Source of the DNA: Orthosia cruda
Lineage: Eukaryota > Arthropoda > Insecta > Lepidoptera > Noctuidae
Assembly (NCBI GenBank): GCA_964057195.1
Contig: OZ059826.1
Location: 11,346,001 to 11,410,000 of the forward strand
Direction: 5' to 3'
Length of the DNA stretch: 64,000 nucleotides
Part shown: positions 23,601 through 34,998 of the stretch, one piece after another
Layout of the letters: each line of letters starts with the position of its first letter
Position numbering within the stretch: the first letter of the stretch is position 1
Notes under the pieces: model-generated
What the model saw: only the letters and a program-made list of their open reading frames with translations
What the model was told of the DNA's origin: nothing
The model's database searches: none
Program-made: the position numbers and the translations under genes

Positions 23601-25548
23601 GCCGAGGGCTTTGAAGAAATCACGGCTGCACTCTTGTAGACGGTGGTGCAAGCGGTGGCTTGTCTTCTCTAAGTGGCAATGCTGGCTTATATTGTTCCGG
23701 TGCCGACAAAGGCTTTTGACTAGTATCGGGAATATTTTATTCATCATCTCCTGTTGGCAAAAGAAGTTGATATAGAACAAAATACAAAGATTCTGTAACT
23801 AAATACAACATTATCGGTCGTGCAGTGTTATTGCACTTTTCCATTAGGAATTTCTTAGTGGCAACCCGGAGTCTCACTCTAAGTGCTGTGCACGGCAATA
23901 GGCCCGCCTCTTACTACATAAGACCTCATAGGATTAAGCGGATGAAGCGCATTTTGCATAATTGTATGAATCTGTGCAATAAAATTACTTGTTTGCTTCT
24001 TTATGAAGTTCACCATGATGATGACCTAAGTGAAGCAAGTTCTTTTTGGATTCGTTAATTCTAAAATCACAGAACCATCGTACATAACAGATTTACGTCT
24101 GAAATTATTGGTAAATTTAAATAATTATTTGAAATGACAACAAACAACAATAGACGTTTACATCTTAGGGTCTGCTCACACTGAGACGCAATGCGATAAT
24201 ACATATAGACCGTGCGGAATTTAAAATTAAAAAAGTGATCAAGGTTTCCATCCTCTATTATTTCTGTTTTATGTCTTTCTTTTGGAGTAACAGATGCTTT
24301 CTAGCGTTTCTATTTAGGCTTGTAAGTGGCGTTGTTAACTTCAGCTTGCTCAGTCATAACTTTGCTGATGAAATCTATTTATTCATATATTTATATACAT
24401 AATATTATTATACGTAAAATGTGAATGATTATGTGGACAATCCTGGTGAGTAATAGTTGAGGTATATTTATTATGTCTAGCATTCTGGTCATGATTGCTG
24501 AAAGGCTGTGTTGTATAGAATCGTTGATCCAGTATTTCAGCTGGAATATTGAAGCAATGATGGTTACCTGTGTGTAAGTGTTAAATGTTTGTGTGTATAA
24601 GTTGTTTGTTGTTATTGTGTTACTAAAATAGGTGTATAAGTCTTTTTACATAGTTCTCACATATCTTTGTATATTTCTTGTAACCAAATACTTGTAATTG
24701 TACTGTGTTGATGGAAAAAAGTGTTCGTGGAGTTTCTTGCACGTTCTTCTCCATAGAAACTTACTGACGCTTGTGAATGTGCAACTAGTTTCATCTTTTG
24801 TTTGTCTATTCAAAATTGCCTTTAAAGGGTTTAGTTGAAATAAAGTATTTTGACTTTGATAAGTTTATATTGTTACTAATACTATGTATATAATATGTAT
24901 TTAGGTTATGTTATTCTGTAGGCTCTGTTGCCTTTAATAAATTAATTAATAATTTAGTATAATAAGGTATTTAACGTTTCGGTGTGGACGTGCAAAATAC
25001 CTATTAAAACAAATCACTGAGTTCGGAAAGTTCGTCGGAAGAATTTCGCTTCTACACGCGTTTGCATCAGTGTACTAACGGTTTTATATTTTTGTAATTT
25101 GAAGGAAACCGTCAAACATTAAGTGACAATTGTCAAACGTTATGTACGGGACCGTTCGAAACCGAACAATTTATCATAAATTAAAACTCCAATAAACTGA
25201 AATTTTCAATGATTTGTTAAAAAAAGAATTAATAAAAATGTTAAATATGTTTTAAAGTGTGTTTATAACAAATATTTGTTCAGTTTTAGTCTCTAAATTA
25301 TTTAAGACAATGTTACCCGTTTTTGTCTTCGATTTTCAGAACGCACCATTCACTACAAATCAATTCAAACGCTATTGGAGTCTCGGCCTTAATTAACCAT
25401 AGTTCAATTACTACTTCCGAGTTGTCGCAAGACGTTTTTATGAACTCGTGCTGCCAAAATAACTTGTCGCAGCATCGACTACGTTTTCGTCTGGTAAAAT
25501 GTCACGATGACGATACGAAAACGTTAGAAACTTGTGCTAGGGGCTCAG
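20646..25548 (+). repeat. Left arm of a 10-kb palindrome (TIR-bounded unit)
   Basis: This 4.9-kb segment is repeated in reverse complement at 25563-30621. Landmarks pair throughout: 20739-20942 with 30226-30528, 21105-21311 with 29956-30183, 23488-23775 with 27825-28118, 23825-24058 with 27542-27775, and 25323-25540 with 25570-25788. The arm starts cagagcccctagcacgagtt and ends with the reverse complement of the same end (aaacttgtgctaggggctca), so it is itself closed by ~21-bp inverted ends. The cagag start resembles hAT-type ends. Interior open frames (up to 95 codons) match no family that I know and are probably by-products. The arm contains a LINE-type tail at about 24836-24862 and dispersed lepidopteran repeats near 22430-22640 and 22880-23040. 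Relative to the right arm it has an extra LINE end at 22059-22351. Confidence 0.85.
22059..22351 (+). mobile_element. Jockey-like LINE 3' end inserted only in the left arm
   Basis: The 71-codon frame (22090-22305) reads I-P-P-I-R-T-K-R-F-G-D-T-F and A-K-E-W-N-S-L-P-E-S-V-F-P, then L-G-K-R-A. This is the C-terminal end of a LINE ORF2. It is followed by the tail 'ggtgagatagtggtcaagcgcgagcctatt' and an A-rich end. The mirror position in the right arm (about 29215-29225) is uninterrupted (..ctaaataaacagaaacta.. when read in this orientation). That identifies this piece as a later insertion, or as one lost from the right arm. It is a relative of 4030-4480. Confidence 0.8.
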
Positions 25549-25562
25549 TTCTCTTTAGTATT
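25549..25562. other. 14-bp spacer at the palindrome centre
   Basis: The spacer ttctctttagtatt is the only unpaired sequence between the two arms. It is flanked by ctcag on the left and cagag on the right. No 8-bp repeat of it is found next to the outer ends (tattgtca on the left, taccgttt on the right). Confidence 0.85.
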
Positions 25563-28500
25563 CAGAGCCCCTAGCACAAGTTTCTAACGTTTTCGTATCG
25601 TCATCGTGACATTTTACCAGACAAAAACGTAGTCGATGCTGCGACAAGTTATTTTGGCAGCACGAGTTCATAAAAACGTCTTGCGACAACTCGGAAGTAG
25701 TAATTGAACTATGGTTAATTAAGGCCGAGAATCCAATAGCGTTTGGATTGGTTTGTAGTGAATGGTGCGTTCTGAAAATCGAAGGCAAAAACGGGTAACA
25801 TTGTCTTAAATAATTTAGGGACTAAAACTGAACAAACATTTGTTATAAACACCCTGTAACACATATTTAACATTTTTATTAATTCTTTTTTTAACAAGTA
25901 ATTGAAAATTTCAGTTTATTGGAGTTTTAATTTATGATAAATTGTTCGGTTTCGAACGGTCCCGTACATGACGTTTGACAATTGTCACTTAATGTTTGAC
26001 GGTTTCCTTCAAATTACAAAAATATAAAACCGTTAGCACACTGATGCAAACGCGTGTAGAAGCGAAATTCTTCCGACGAACTTTCCGAACTCAAGTGATT
26101 TGTTCCAATAGGTATTTTGCACGTCCACACCGAAATGTTAAATACCTTATTATACTTAATTATTAATTAATTTATTAAAGGCAACAGAGCTTACAGAATA
26201 ACATAACCTAAATACATATTATATAGGTCGGAGGAAGGTATACGATTAATAATTAGGAACAAAGAAATATTGCTTACTTACTTAATTACATTTAGCTTCT
26301 GATTTAAACCTCAGTTTGATTTTATTCGATTGACAACACTTTGTTCTTCTTATGTCAAAATGCTCGATTCTGATTGGATGTTTTAAAAGCGGTTACTTGC
26401 CAGATTAGTTCTTTGGTCAATGAAAAAGCGAGGAGAGTCTATGCTATGCTGGCTCACTCGAGTGGAGTCACCCGCCATAATATGTTTTCGTAGGCTTAGA
26501 AAAGAAGCGCGCGGACGCGCGTTTCGGAGTTATAAAGAGTTGTGAGGAAAAGAGTTGAGAATGAGAAGTGAAGTAGCCTAAAAGTGGCGTGTATAAACTT
26601 GAAAAGGTGTGTTTTTGGTTGAGATAAAGCGAAATGCTTGGTGATCGAATCCGCTGCTTTCTTAAAATTGGACCAAGGACAACATGACGCCCACGAGACC
26701 CAAGAGAGTGCCTGCTCTCCGACATATACATAGTATTAGTAACAATATAAACTTATCAAAGTCAAAATACTTTATTTCAACTAAACCATTTAAAGGCATT
26801 TTTGAATAGACAAACAAAAGATGCATTGCACATTCACAAGCGTCAGTAGGTCTCTATGGAGAAGAACGTGCAAGAAACTCCACTGACACTCTTTTCCATC
26901 AACACAGTACAATTACAAGTATTTGGTTACAGGAAAATTACATAGATATGTGAGAACGATGTAAAAAGACTTATACCTATTTTAGTAACACAATAACGAC
27001 AAACAACATTTATACACACAAACATTTAACACTTACACACAGGTAACCATCATTGCTTCAATATTCCATCTGAAATACTGGAGCAACGATTCTATACAAC
27101 ACAGCCTGTCAGCAATCATGCCCAGAATGCTAGACATAATAAATATATCTCCACTATTACTCACCAGGATTGTCCACATAATCATTCACATTTTACGTAT
27201 AATAATATATGAATAAATAGATTTCATTAGCAAAGTTATGACTGAGCAAGCTGAAGTTAACAACGCCACTTATACAAGCCTAAATACAAAAGCTAGAAAG
27301 CATCTGTTACTCCAAAAGAAAAACATAAAACAGAAATAATTAAGAGGATGGAGACTTTGATCACTGTTTTTAAATTTTAAATTCCGCGCGGTTTATATGT
27401 ATTTCGCATTGCGTCTCAGTGTGAGCAGACCCTAAGATGTAAACGTCTATTGTTGTTTGTTGTCATTTCAAATAATTATTTAAATTTACCAATAATTTCA
27501 GACGTAAATCTGTTATGTACGATGGTTCTGTGATTTTAGAATTAACGAATCCAAAAAGAACTTGCTTCACTTAGATCATCATCATGGTGAACTTCATAAA
27601 GAAGCAAACAAGTAAGTTTATTGCACAGATTCATACAATTATGCAAAATGCGCTTCATCCGCTTAATCCTATGAGGTCTCATGTAGTAAGAGGCGGGCCT
27701 ATTGCCGTGCACAGCACTTAGAGTGAGACTCCGGGTTGCCACTAAGAAATTCCTAATGGAAAAGTGCAATAACACTGCACGACCGACAATGTTGTATTTA
27801 GTTACAGAGTCTTTGTATTTTGTTCTATATCAACTTCTTTTGCCAACAGGAGATGATGAATAAAATATTCCCGGTACTAGCCAAAAGCCTTTGTCGACAC
27901 CGGAACAATATAAGCCAGCATTGCCACTTAGAGAAGACAAGCCATTCCAATCGCTTGCACCACCGTCTACAAGAGTGCAGCCGTGATTTCTTCAAAGGCC
28001 ACGGCAAGCTATACGTCTCTTCGTGCAATAGTGACATCCAACGAAGGAATTGGGGGAATATTTTGTAACTTACGACGACGTTAAAAGTATCTACTAATTC
28101 ACAACCGTTTTGGTACAAATGCTCTTCATGCTATTTCAAGCGTTTGGAGCAGCTATGAGCTATGGTTGGAATCTTAGAAGCTCTGTCAATTCATTATGAT
28201 GCGAATATGAAAGAACATTATGTAATACAAAGTTTTGTTCATTATATCTGCATTTTATTTCATCAATGAATTATATAGATTAGTTCCACCTACAACAGCT
28301 ATATATTCTATTACTTTTCTTAACGCATTATCAGCCCATTAATTTCTTACTGCTACACTTAGCGGTAGGAACGGCAGGCGTTTCCTTCCAGAGATTACCT
28401 TGTACAAATATAGTTAAAGCAATTATACAATATTAGTTTAGAATAGGAAGTACCTATGTTTGGTGTAATTTTAATGGTGTTTTTTTAATTGTCGTACGCC

Positions 28501-30621
28501 AACAAGGGCCCGTGTGTAAAAAATCAAAAATTGTAATGATTATACACATACATAAACTCACGCCTTTTTCCCATGAGGGTAGGCAGAAACTACAGAACGC
28601 CACCTGCTACGATCCTTAAATACTTCTTTTGCTTCACTCACATTCATACATCTAGTCATACACACACGCCGGTTATTAGTACTGTAATGATTATATTTAT
28701 GTATTAAGGTTTATAAATAAGGTTCTTAAGATTTCGGCTAAGTAAAGATGAACGCAAAAATGGCCTGAAACACATGCAACAATATTTTTCATGAAAAAGC
28801 CCGCTTTTTATTTTTGTGGTCAAAACTTGGTTCTTGTATGTGGGTCTTCCTAGTACCTACCACCCTACATACGCATTCAGGGGTGCGTGGTGGCGAGTGC
28901 CACCAGCAGAGTCGCTTGACTCAGAGCGTATGGAAAGCACGTCAAACATCAGTGGGATACTGTCCCAGGGCGACCGCGGGTACTTACACCACCAGGGTAC
29001 CGTCCGCAACTGATCTTATTGATGTATTCCCGTTGCCCCCGTTGTGATGTTCTTCAAAAAGGCCAGCGTGCGTGCATGTCATAACCCGCGTGCGTGTAGA
29101 AGTATGAACGTGAATATAACGTAGCAGGTGGCATTCTGTAGTTTCTAACTACTTACCCCCATCCGGCAAAAGCGTAAGTTTATGCATGTATGTTTGTATT
29201 AGGAAAAACATATAGTTTCTGTTTATTTAGGTTTTTATTATCACATTAATAGCTTAGTTAGTTACCTATTCAATTCACGTATACTTAAGTACATGTTAGA
29301 AATATAATAAATTCAATAAACAGTAGGAATTTTAAATAATAATAGGCTGAGCCAACAAGGCTTTCCATGTACGAAGGAACGATATGACTTAGGATTCGAT
29401 TAGTTTTGAAGCAGAGTCCTATCACAGTCCAATCTCTGCATCGATTTCTCGTCTCACAAAGATTACTCTGGATTCTGGAACATTGGCTGTCAGGTGGCAA
29501 TAACGATGGAAGGTCTTTATAATAGACCGTTCGTCACGCTATACACGGATTCTGTTTCATTTTTGTCATAGTTTTCTCTCTTTCGTTGTACATCTGTCTC
29601 TGTTTATCATCGACAGATTAGCTAGAATTGTAAAACGGTTTACGGTTTTTGCTACTTAAAATGCCGCAACCATTCCCATAAGACCTGCTGAAGAAAATGT
29701 ATATTAATACGTTTTAGATTTGTATTGTTGTTAATAGGGTACCTACTCAAGAACATTTTAGCTACCGATAAATGCTTCAGTTGCCTTGAAGCAACTGCCA
29801 ATGTTGTTTATCCCAAATTCTAACCCATATTCCCAAACTAACTGTAAATACCGGTATAAACTGGTTGCAAAATATATAGGCATACGTGCATACTAGTATT
29901 ATAATTTCTGATTTATAAGGCATATCGCCGTTTTCTTCGATTCTTTAATCTTTAAATGAGTCATGATAATTATAGAGAACCGCAAGTAAAACGTAGAGTT
30001 GCGGCGAATAACGCGCTAGAGACTGTACTCCACCACGGCAGGAAGACAGAGCGGGCGATGCGCGGGCCTGCCGCGCCGCTCTATGTGTGGTTAGTATCAA
30101 TAACTTATAGAAATGGTTTATTAAAAGAAACTACGACTACATTTGTTTACAAAGAAAATGAAAATGTTGTCTACCTCGTTTAACATCTTCTCCTAGCCTC
30201 TTTATGAAATTAGGAGGTAAGATAATCAATAGACAGCATGCCTGCTTCTTTTATTCATGATTAAATAGCATTTTATTGCAAAAATACCCAAATAAATACG
30301 GAAAATTGTTTGACGTGAAATGTCTCGCCGAGAAAATGTCAGTGAGATAGTTTTCGACGTGCTTTCGTCACACCTAGCGTAAAATTCGATACTACATGTC
30401 AAAATCAAAACTCGTGCTACCGATTCCCATACATTTGGAGCGTTAACGCAACGTAAATACGTGAACTCGATACGAAGGCAATTGTCAAAAACTTGTGCTA
30501 CCGATTTGTTAGTTCCAAATACGGACACATGGCGCTGATTAATTTTGCATACAAAAATTGTCGGAGGCGATACGTTAACGTAGTCGATCCAATTACGCAG
30601 AAACTCGTGCTAGGGGCTCTG
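25563..30621 (-). repeat. Right arm of the 10-kb palindrome
   Basis: It is the reverse complement of 20646-25548. It starts cagagcccctagcacaagtt and ends aaactcgtgctaggggctct plus g at 30621. By eye the arms differ by scattered substitutions and by several indels: a ~500-bp insert here (26227-26725), a 23-bp block near 29021-29043, and the missing LINE end noted for the left arm. Such scattered differences argue against a simple assembly duplication of one molecule. The outer ends carry extra copies of the terminal motif (ctcgtgctaccgattcccat near 30415; cttgtgctaccgatttgtta near 30493), mirrored in the left arm at about 20757-20860. Confidence 0.85.
26227..26725 (-). mobile_element. ~500-bp insert in the right arm, solo-LTR-like
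   Basis: The mirrored site in the left arm (about 24880-24895) reads straight through (..gtatataatatgt..), giving a clear empty site. The insert begins ggtcggaggaagg and ends ctctccgac. In minus orientation it starts tgtcggagagcagg and ends cctccgacc. A 3-5 bp A/T duplication (tat/atata) is possible. Its size and short inverted ends (gtcggag/ctccgac) fit a solo LTR, but a MITE is not excluded. An 87-codon open frame on the minus strand (26731-26468) is not protein-like. Confidence 0.5.
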
Positions 30622-32690
30622 TACCGTTTCCCAGCTGTCGGCGCCATTTTAAAAATGCCAACTTGTTACAAATTAGTGTGCCTTCCCTTTCAGGCTACGT
30701 GTCTGTTGCAGCAGAGCGATTGAGCGAAGCGCGTTAGGCCAGAGGCTCTAAAATTTTTATATTATATGAATGATAATTATGGGTGTTAAAACAGTAAAAA
30801 ATTTAAGGGATTGTTCAAGAGAGATATTTCGGTACCATGTGTATTCCCTTACAAATATAATAAAAATTAAAACAAATTGTACCTAAAATTTACAGATTTA
30901 AATTTGTATGGTCTTTGAGTAATATTAATAATTAGATTTATAATTTCAATAACTATAAATAAAATATAACAACTGGTTGGTAGAAGAGACTTAGATAGGC
31001 GTTAGATGAACAAGATCTGTATGCAATTAATGAACCCTGCCTCTTAAACTAGGGTTACCTGTATCTTAAGAGACAGTGGTCTGTTACTCACTTTCTATAT
31101 TTAAACAAACTTGTGAAGTGAGTCGATCTACCATGGATTGGGTAATATATTAAATATATATAAATATAATTCTACCTGTATATCTCAGAATAGGACAAGT
31201 GAGCGTATGTTTTGTTGAGTGTGTGCATGTGTGTAAGGTGTATGTGAGGAGATGTGTTAAAAAATATGAGTGTTCAGAGTATGGAAGATATTATCAAATC
31301 AGGCAATGTATGTAAGCAAAGACTCGGTTTGCGAATTGGGACGTGATAGTTGCAATCGAGTATAGAATATAACTTTCTCGAAAGCGCTGTTGCACTGTAG
31401 GTAGAAGCGTTGGTGAACAGACCCTAAAATTTTGTGAAAATAGGTTACTACCAGCTGTGCGTCGCTCCGCTTCTTTCAATTGTCACATCCAAACAACGAA
31501 CGCAGTGAAGCGTGGCTTCTTATAGCCATTTGTGGAGGTAAATGTTATCGTATACCGTACAAGGTGAGTTCTAAAGACGTAGCAGCTCATTAGTGGAAAG
31601 TAAGTATGGCTGCAAAAATCCCTTAAATAAAAGTGAATAAAAAAAAATAAAAATAAAGTATGGCTGTACTGTTACCACTACCTAAGTGGTTGTGAAGGTC
31701 TCGTAAAGTTGAAGTGGAGTTTTGTGCTTGGTTATTATCGGAAGTCTAAGATGTAGGGTGTTTAGGTACTGATTTTAGACTCGGGATTATTTCAATTGCT
31801 CGCTTTCCCGTAGAAAGCCTATTTGCCCAAAAGCTACTGGTATCAAGCTGAATCCGTTTAGACTGGAATCCAACTGCGATATAGCTGGACAAAAGGCTAA
31901 GCAGATTGATTGCTCGCTTGGGAAAAGCGTATGTCCAGCAGTTGACGTATTTGGCTAAAATTAAGATGATAAGATGAGAGAAGAACAGACATGAGCAAAG
32001 AGAGAAACGTAACGGAGAACTAAATTCAGCGGTGAATGTTTGGAAATTTATATGTCGATGGACCACTGAAGAAATGCAGTAAAGTTTGCAAAGTTAATAT
32101 ACATAGTGTTTACATTTTAAGAGTAGATACATTGTACCTACTACTTTTAGTTTACTGCATGATCAAAGCAATGTACTTAAGCTGTGACCAGAATTCAACA
32201 TGATCTTAAAGTAGTTTATTTGCACAGTTTTCTGACTACAATGTAGTCCACAATTTTTTTACCTCATCAGGCGCAATCGATGTCTGGCATATAAGGAAAA
32301 AAAAACATTTTTCAATACAGTTGTTAAACATGGCGTACTTTCAGAGGCTATAATTATGATTCGAAAATTAAATCTTTCGCAAAAGCATCTTTCTATTACG
32401 CGGTCGTGACTTTTGTTTACGAGCTCGATCATTAGTTTTGCAGTTAAGTTTTAAATGTTTTAGTCAATTTAAAAAAGTTTAGTAGCAAAGAGTTTTCATA
32501 CTTAAAATAAAATGGGATTTTATTCGAGGCCAAAATGAATGAGTCCGTACGTCTTAGCATAAAATTCTCAAAAGTTTATTAAATGATTGTTTAATATATT
32601 GAATTAACAGTTTCAATTTCATTATTTTCACATCAACAATTGTCAAAAATCGAATAGGCTGTATAGGATGTCTAAGTTGTAAAAAGAAAA
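30622..32690. other. Non-coding stretch with one RTE tail
   Basis: At about 31917-31980 (+) lies 'gggaaaagcgtatgtccagcagttgacgtatttggctaaaat', an RTE-like tail. Open frames of 61-106 codons here have no recognised motif. Nothing else can be supported. Confidence 0.35.
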
Positions 32691-32696
32691 AATTGG

Positions 32697-33325
32697 TATA
32701 TCTAACTCTATCTCTAACTCTGTCTCTATCTCTAACTCTATCTCTTACTCTATTTCTGATTCTATCTCTAACTCTATCTCTAACTCTAACTCTATCTCTA
32801 ACTCTATCTCTAACTCTGTCTCTATCTCTAACTCTATCTCTAACTCTATCTCTAACTCTATCTCTAACTCTATCTCTAACTCTATCTCTAACTCTATCTC
32901 TAACTCTATCTCTAACTCTGTCTCTAACTCTATCTCTAACTCTATCTCTAACTCTATCTCTATCTCTAACTGTATCTCTATCTCTAACTCTATCTAAGTT
33001 TGAATAACTATCTCTAACTCTATCTCTATCTCTAACTCTGTCTCTATCTCTAACTCTATCTCTATCTCTAACTCTATCTCTATATCTAACTCTATCTCTT
33101 TCTCTAACTCTATCTCTATCTAAGTTTGTATAACTCTATCTCTAACTCTATCTCTAACTCTATCTCTATCTCTAACTCTATCTCTAACTCTATCTCTAAC
33201 TCTGTCTCTAACTCTATCTCTAACTCTATCTCTAACTCTATCTCTATCTCTAACTGTATCTCTATCTCTAACTCTATCTAAGTTTGAATAACTATCTCTA
33301 ACTCTATCTCTATCTAAGTTTGTAT
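32697..33325. repeat. (tctaac/tctatc)n minisatellite with higher-order repeats
   Basis: About 630 bp consist almost entirely of a 12-bp unit, ctctaactctat, with variants (ctctgtctctat, ctctttctctaa). The interruption aagtttgaataactatctc occurs at 32995 and again at 33280, each preceded by the same order of variant units, which shows a ~285-bp block duplication. A related interruption, aagtttgtat, occurs at 33122 and 33316. The 104-codon open frame over it (32693-33007) is an artefact of the repeat (Leu-Thr-Leu-Ser). Confidence 0.95.
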
Positions 33326-33526
33326 CGAATATTTTATGCGCAAGGAGGTTTATAGCATTGAGATGGAGTTTGAATATTATATTGGTGTTCTAAATTCAAA
33401 CACCAAAACAGTGATTAAAAGTGCTTTTTATTCACTGTTTTCAGTATGAAATAAAATAATCTTTTTAGAGGAGGAAAGGTATCATTTTTGTTTTTTTTGT
33501 GATAAATTATTTCTTTGTTTTTTAAT

Positions 33527-33679
33527 ATGAGTTCAACTACAAGTGATGAAATGAAATTAACTCCACCCGATATTTTATCTGAGGCCAACACTGCGCAAGA
33601 TGAAATTTTGCCTCCAAAATCTCGAGAAAGATATATGGCGATTTACGTTAATTTTATTTTATGGAAAAATAAAATTTAA
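33527..33679 (+). pseudogene. Orphan N-terminus resembling insect tyrosine-recombinase (Crypton-like) proteins
   Basis: A 50-codon frame starts at ATG 33527 and stops at 33677-33679. Its second half reads E-I-L-P-P-K-S-R-E-R-Y-M-A-I-Y and F-I-L-W-K-N-K. This pattern (LPxKSxxRYxxxYxxFxxWxxxN) is what I associate with the core-binding N-terminus of phage-integrase-like proteins spread by Crypton-type elements in insects. No recombinase catalytic domain follows within several kb. The sequence runs at once into the foldback at 33730. It could be a truncated transposon start or a solo first exon. The family call rests on one short motif. Confidence 0.4.
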
Positions 33680-33729
33680 TTCTTTGACTTGTTTTTACTA
33701 TTTCCCACAACTGTATTGAAAAACGTCGT

Positions 33730-33845
33730 GTGATACACGGGTGTGTAGGCTATTGCAAACTCGTGTCATTAAAAACCCTCGCCTTCGGCTCGGGCTTGTT
33801 AATGACTGCTCGTTTGCAATAACCTACTTTCCACCCTTGTATCAC
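33730..33845. repeat. Foldback repeat, ~116 bp, with 'ccctcgccttcggctcggg' core
   Basis: The block gtgatacacgggtg at the left is mirrored by cacccttgtatcac at the right. Inner arms, taggctattgcaaactcgtg and cgtttgcaataaccta, pair as well. The apex carries ccctcgccttcggctcggg, itself a stem. The same architecture, degraded, occurs at 1176-1300. Confidence 0.7.
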
Positions 33846-33849
33846 AATG

Positions 33850-34945
33850 TACTATTAACATTGAGTGAAAGAGAAAGCAAAAATCTTACGTGACTTTACA
33901 TTTTCTCCAGAATCACATCTACCGCAAGCTGCTTTAATAAATTTCGTTCCAAAAGATACCTAGTAGTAACATAACGAAGTTTATGTTCACACGACAAAAG
34001 GTCACCCAAGTCCGTCCCCTGTCACATCCGCGTTGTTCCAGATCTCCGCCATTATGATAATTCGTGTCTCAACTCCGACTCGTCGGAAAAATCTGCAAAT
34101 CCCATTATTTCACTACGATTGAGCTGCATTCGTTACTTGTAGGTATCCGAGCTATCCAACTGCCGGTTTACTGAAGATCCTATTTCTTATTCAACAATTT
34201 ATTCAAAGTATATATGGTATTTTTTTTGGAATTGGAACTGTGCAAGCTGTAACGGCAATCAGTGTTTGACAGACTTTGTTTTATTAGGAACAGAATACTG
34301 CCTCGTTGGTCTTGAGATTGCAAATGCTACAGCTGAGCATGATAAAATGTTGTTTATATGGCATGCGGGTAGTATAAAATGTTATTAAACAAATACGTGG
34401 CGTAATGTCGGTGTACTACAGGTTTAACGTCCCCTGTCGAACCCTTAGGGGAAAACAGTCGTAATTTTGCCCGACTACGGCAAAGCCAAAAGGAAGTGTT
34501 ATGATTTTAGCAGTCTATGAATGTATCTTTGTATATACGTATCTTCCTATGTAGCGCCTAAACTATTTATCCGATTTTGATGAATAATGTCAATCGATTT
34601 GGTATTATGGCCCGGGTAAAAAGGAATACAAAAATACGTAGTTGGGTTGTGTTTATTAAACTCTTTGCTTGTTAATGTTAATGTCTGTTCCACAAAATTG
34701 AGTATATGAATCCTTATGAACCTCGACGTTGCTGATGATTTTCGATGTCCAGATTTAGAAGCGTATTTTGTTTCAAATGACTGTTTTGTGTGTGTAAACA
34801 CACTTAGCATACGTTCCTTGTAATTTAGTTTATTTGCAAACTCTGTGAGCATGATGGCAGAATTATTTATTTTTCACATATTCAGTCATATTAAAGACAT
34901 GCTGGTTTTCTTCGTAAATATGTATGTTTAAACAGCTGTAAGAAA
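33850..34945. other. Non-coding stretch, nothing recognised
   Basis: At about 34525-34570 a short piece, 'cctaaactatttatccgattttgatgaa', resembles the family at 1310-1505. The 101-codon minus-strand frame at 34852-34547 has no motif that I know. Confidence 0.35.
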
Positions 34946-34949
34946 CCGT

Positions 34950-34998
34950 AAAAAATCGGCCAAGTGCCAGTCGGATTCGCACTCCGAGGGTCTCGTAT
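34950..34998 (-). repeat. Fragment of the 'gccaagtgc..gtcgga' dispersed repeat
   Basis: aaaaaatcggccaagtgcca, then gtcggattcgcactccgagg, matches the terminal block of the full-length copies at 49321-49620, 52259-52528 and 52743-53015. The other end of the same family, also inverted, lies at 36264-36359, so one old copy may have been split by later insertions, including the MITE at 35280. Confidence 0.6.

Noticed and set aside
25549..25562. Palindrome as a pure assembly artefact
   Set aside because: The arms differ by scattered substitutions and by independent inserts, which a duplicated contig would not show; read-level proof is still lacking.
20739..30528. Paired open frames in the palindrome arms as conserved genes
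   Set aside because: They are kept in both arms simply because the DNA is duplicated. I could not find a known domain, and several have overlapping frames on the other strand. A transposase in these arms is not excluded, only unsupported.
32693..33007. 104-codon open frame (Leu-Thr-Leu-Ser repeats)
   Set aside because: It is the reading of a 12-bp minisatellite; every frame without a stop in the unit stays open.
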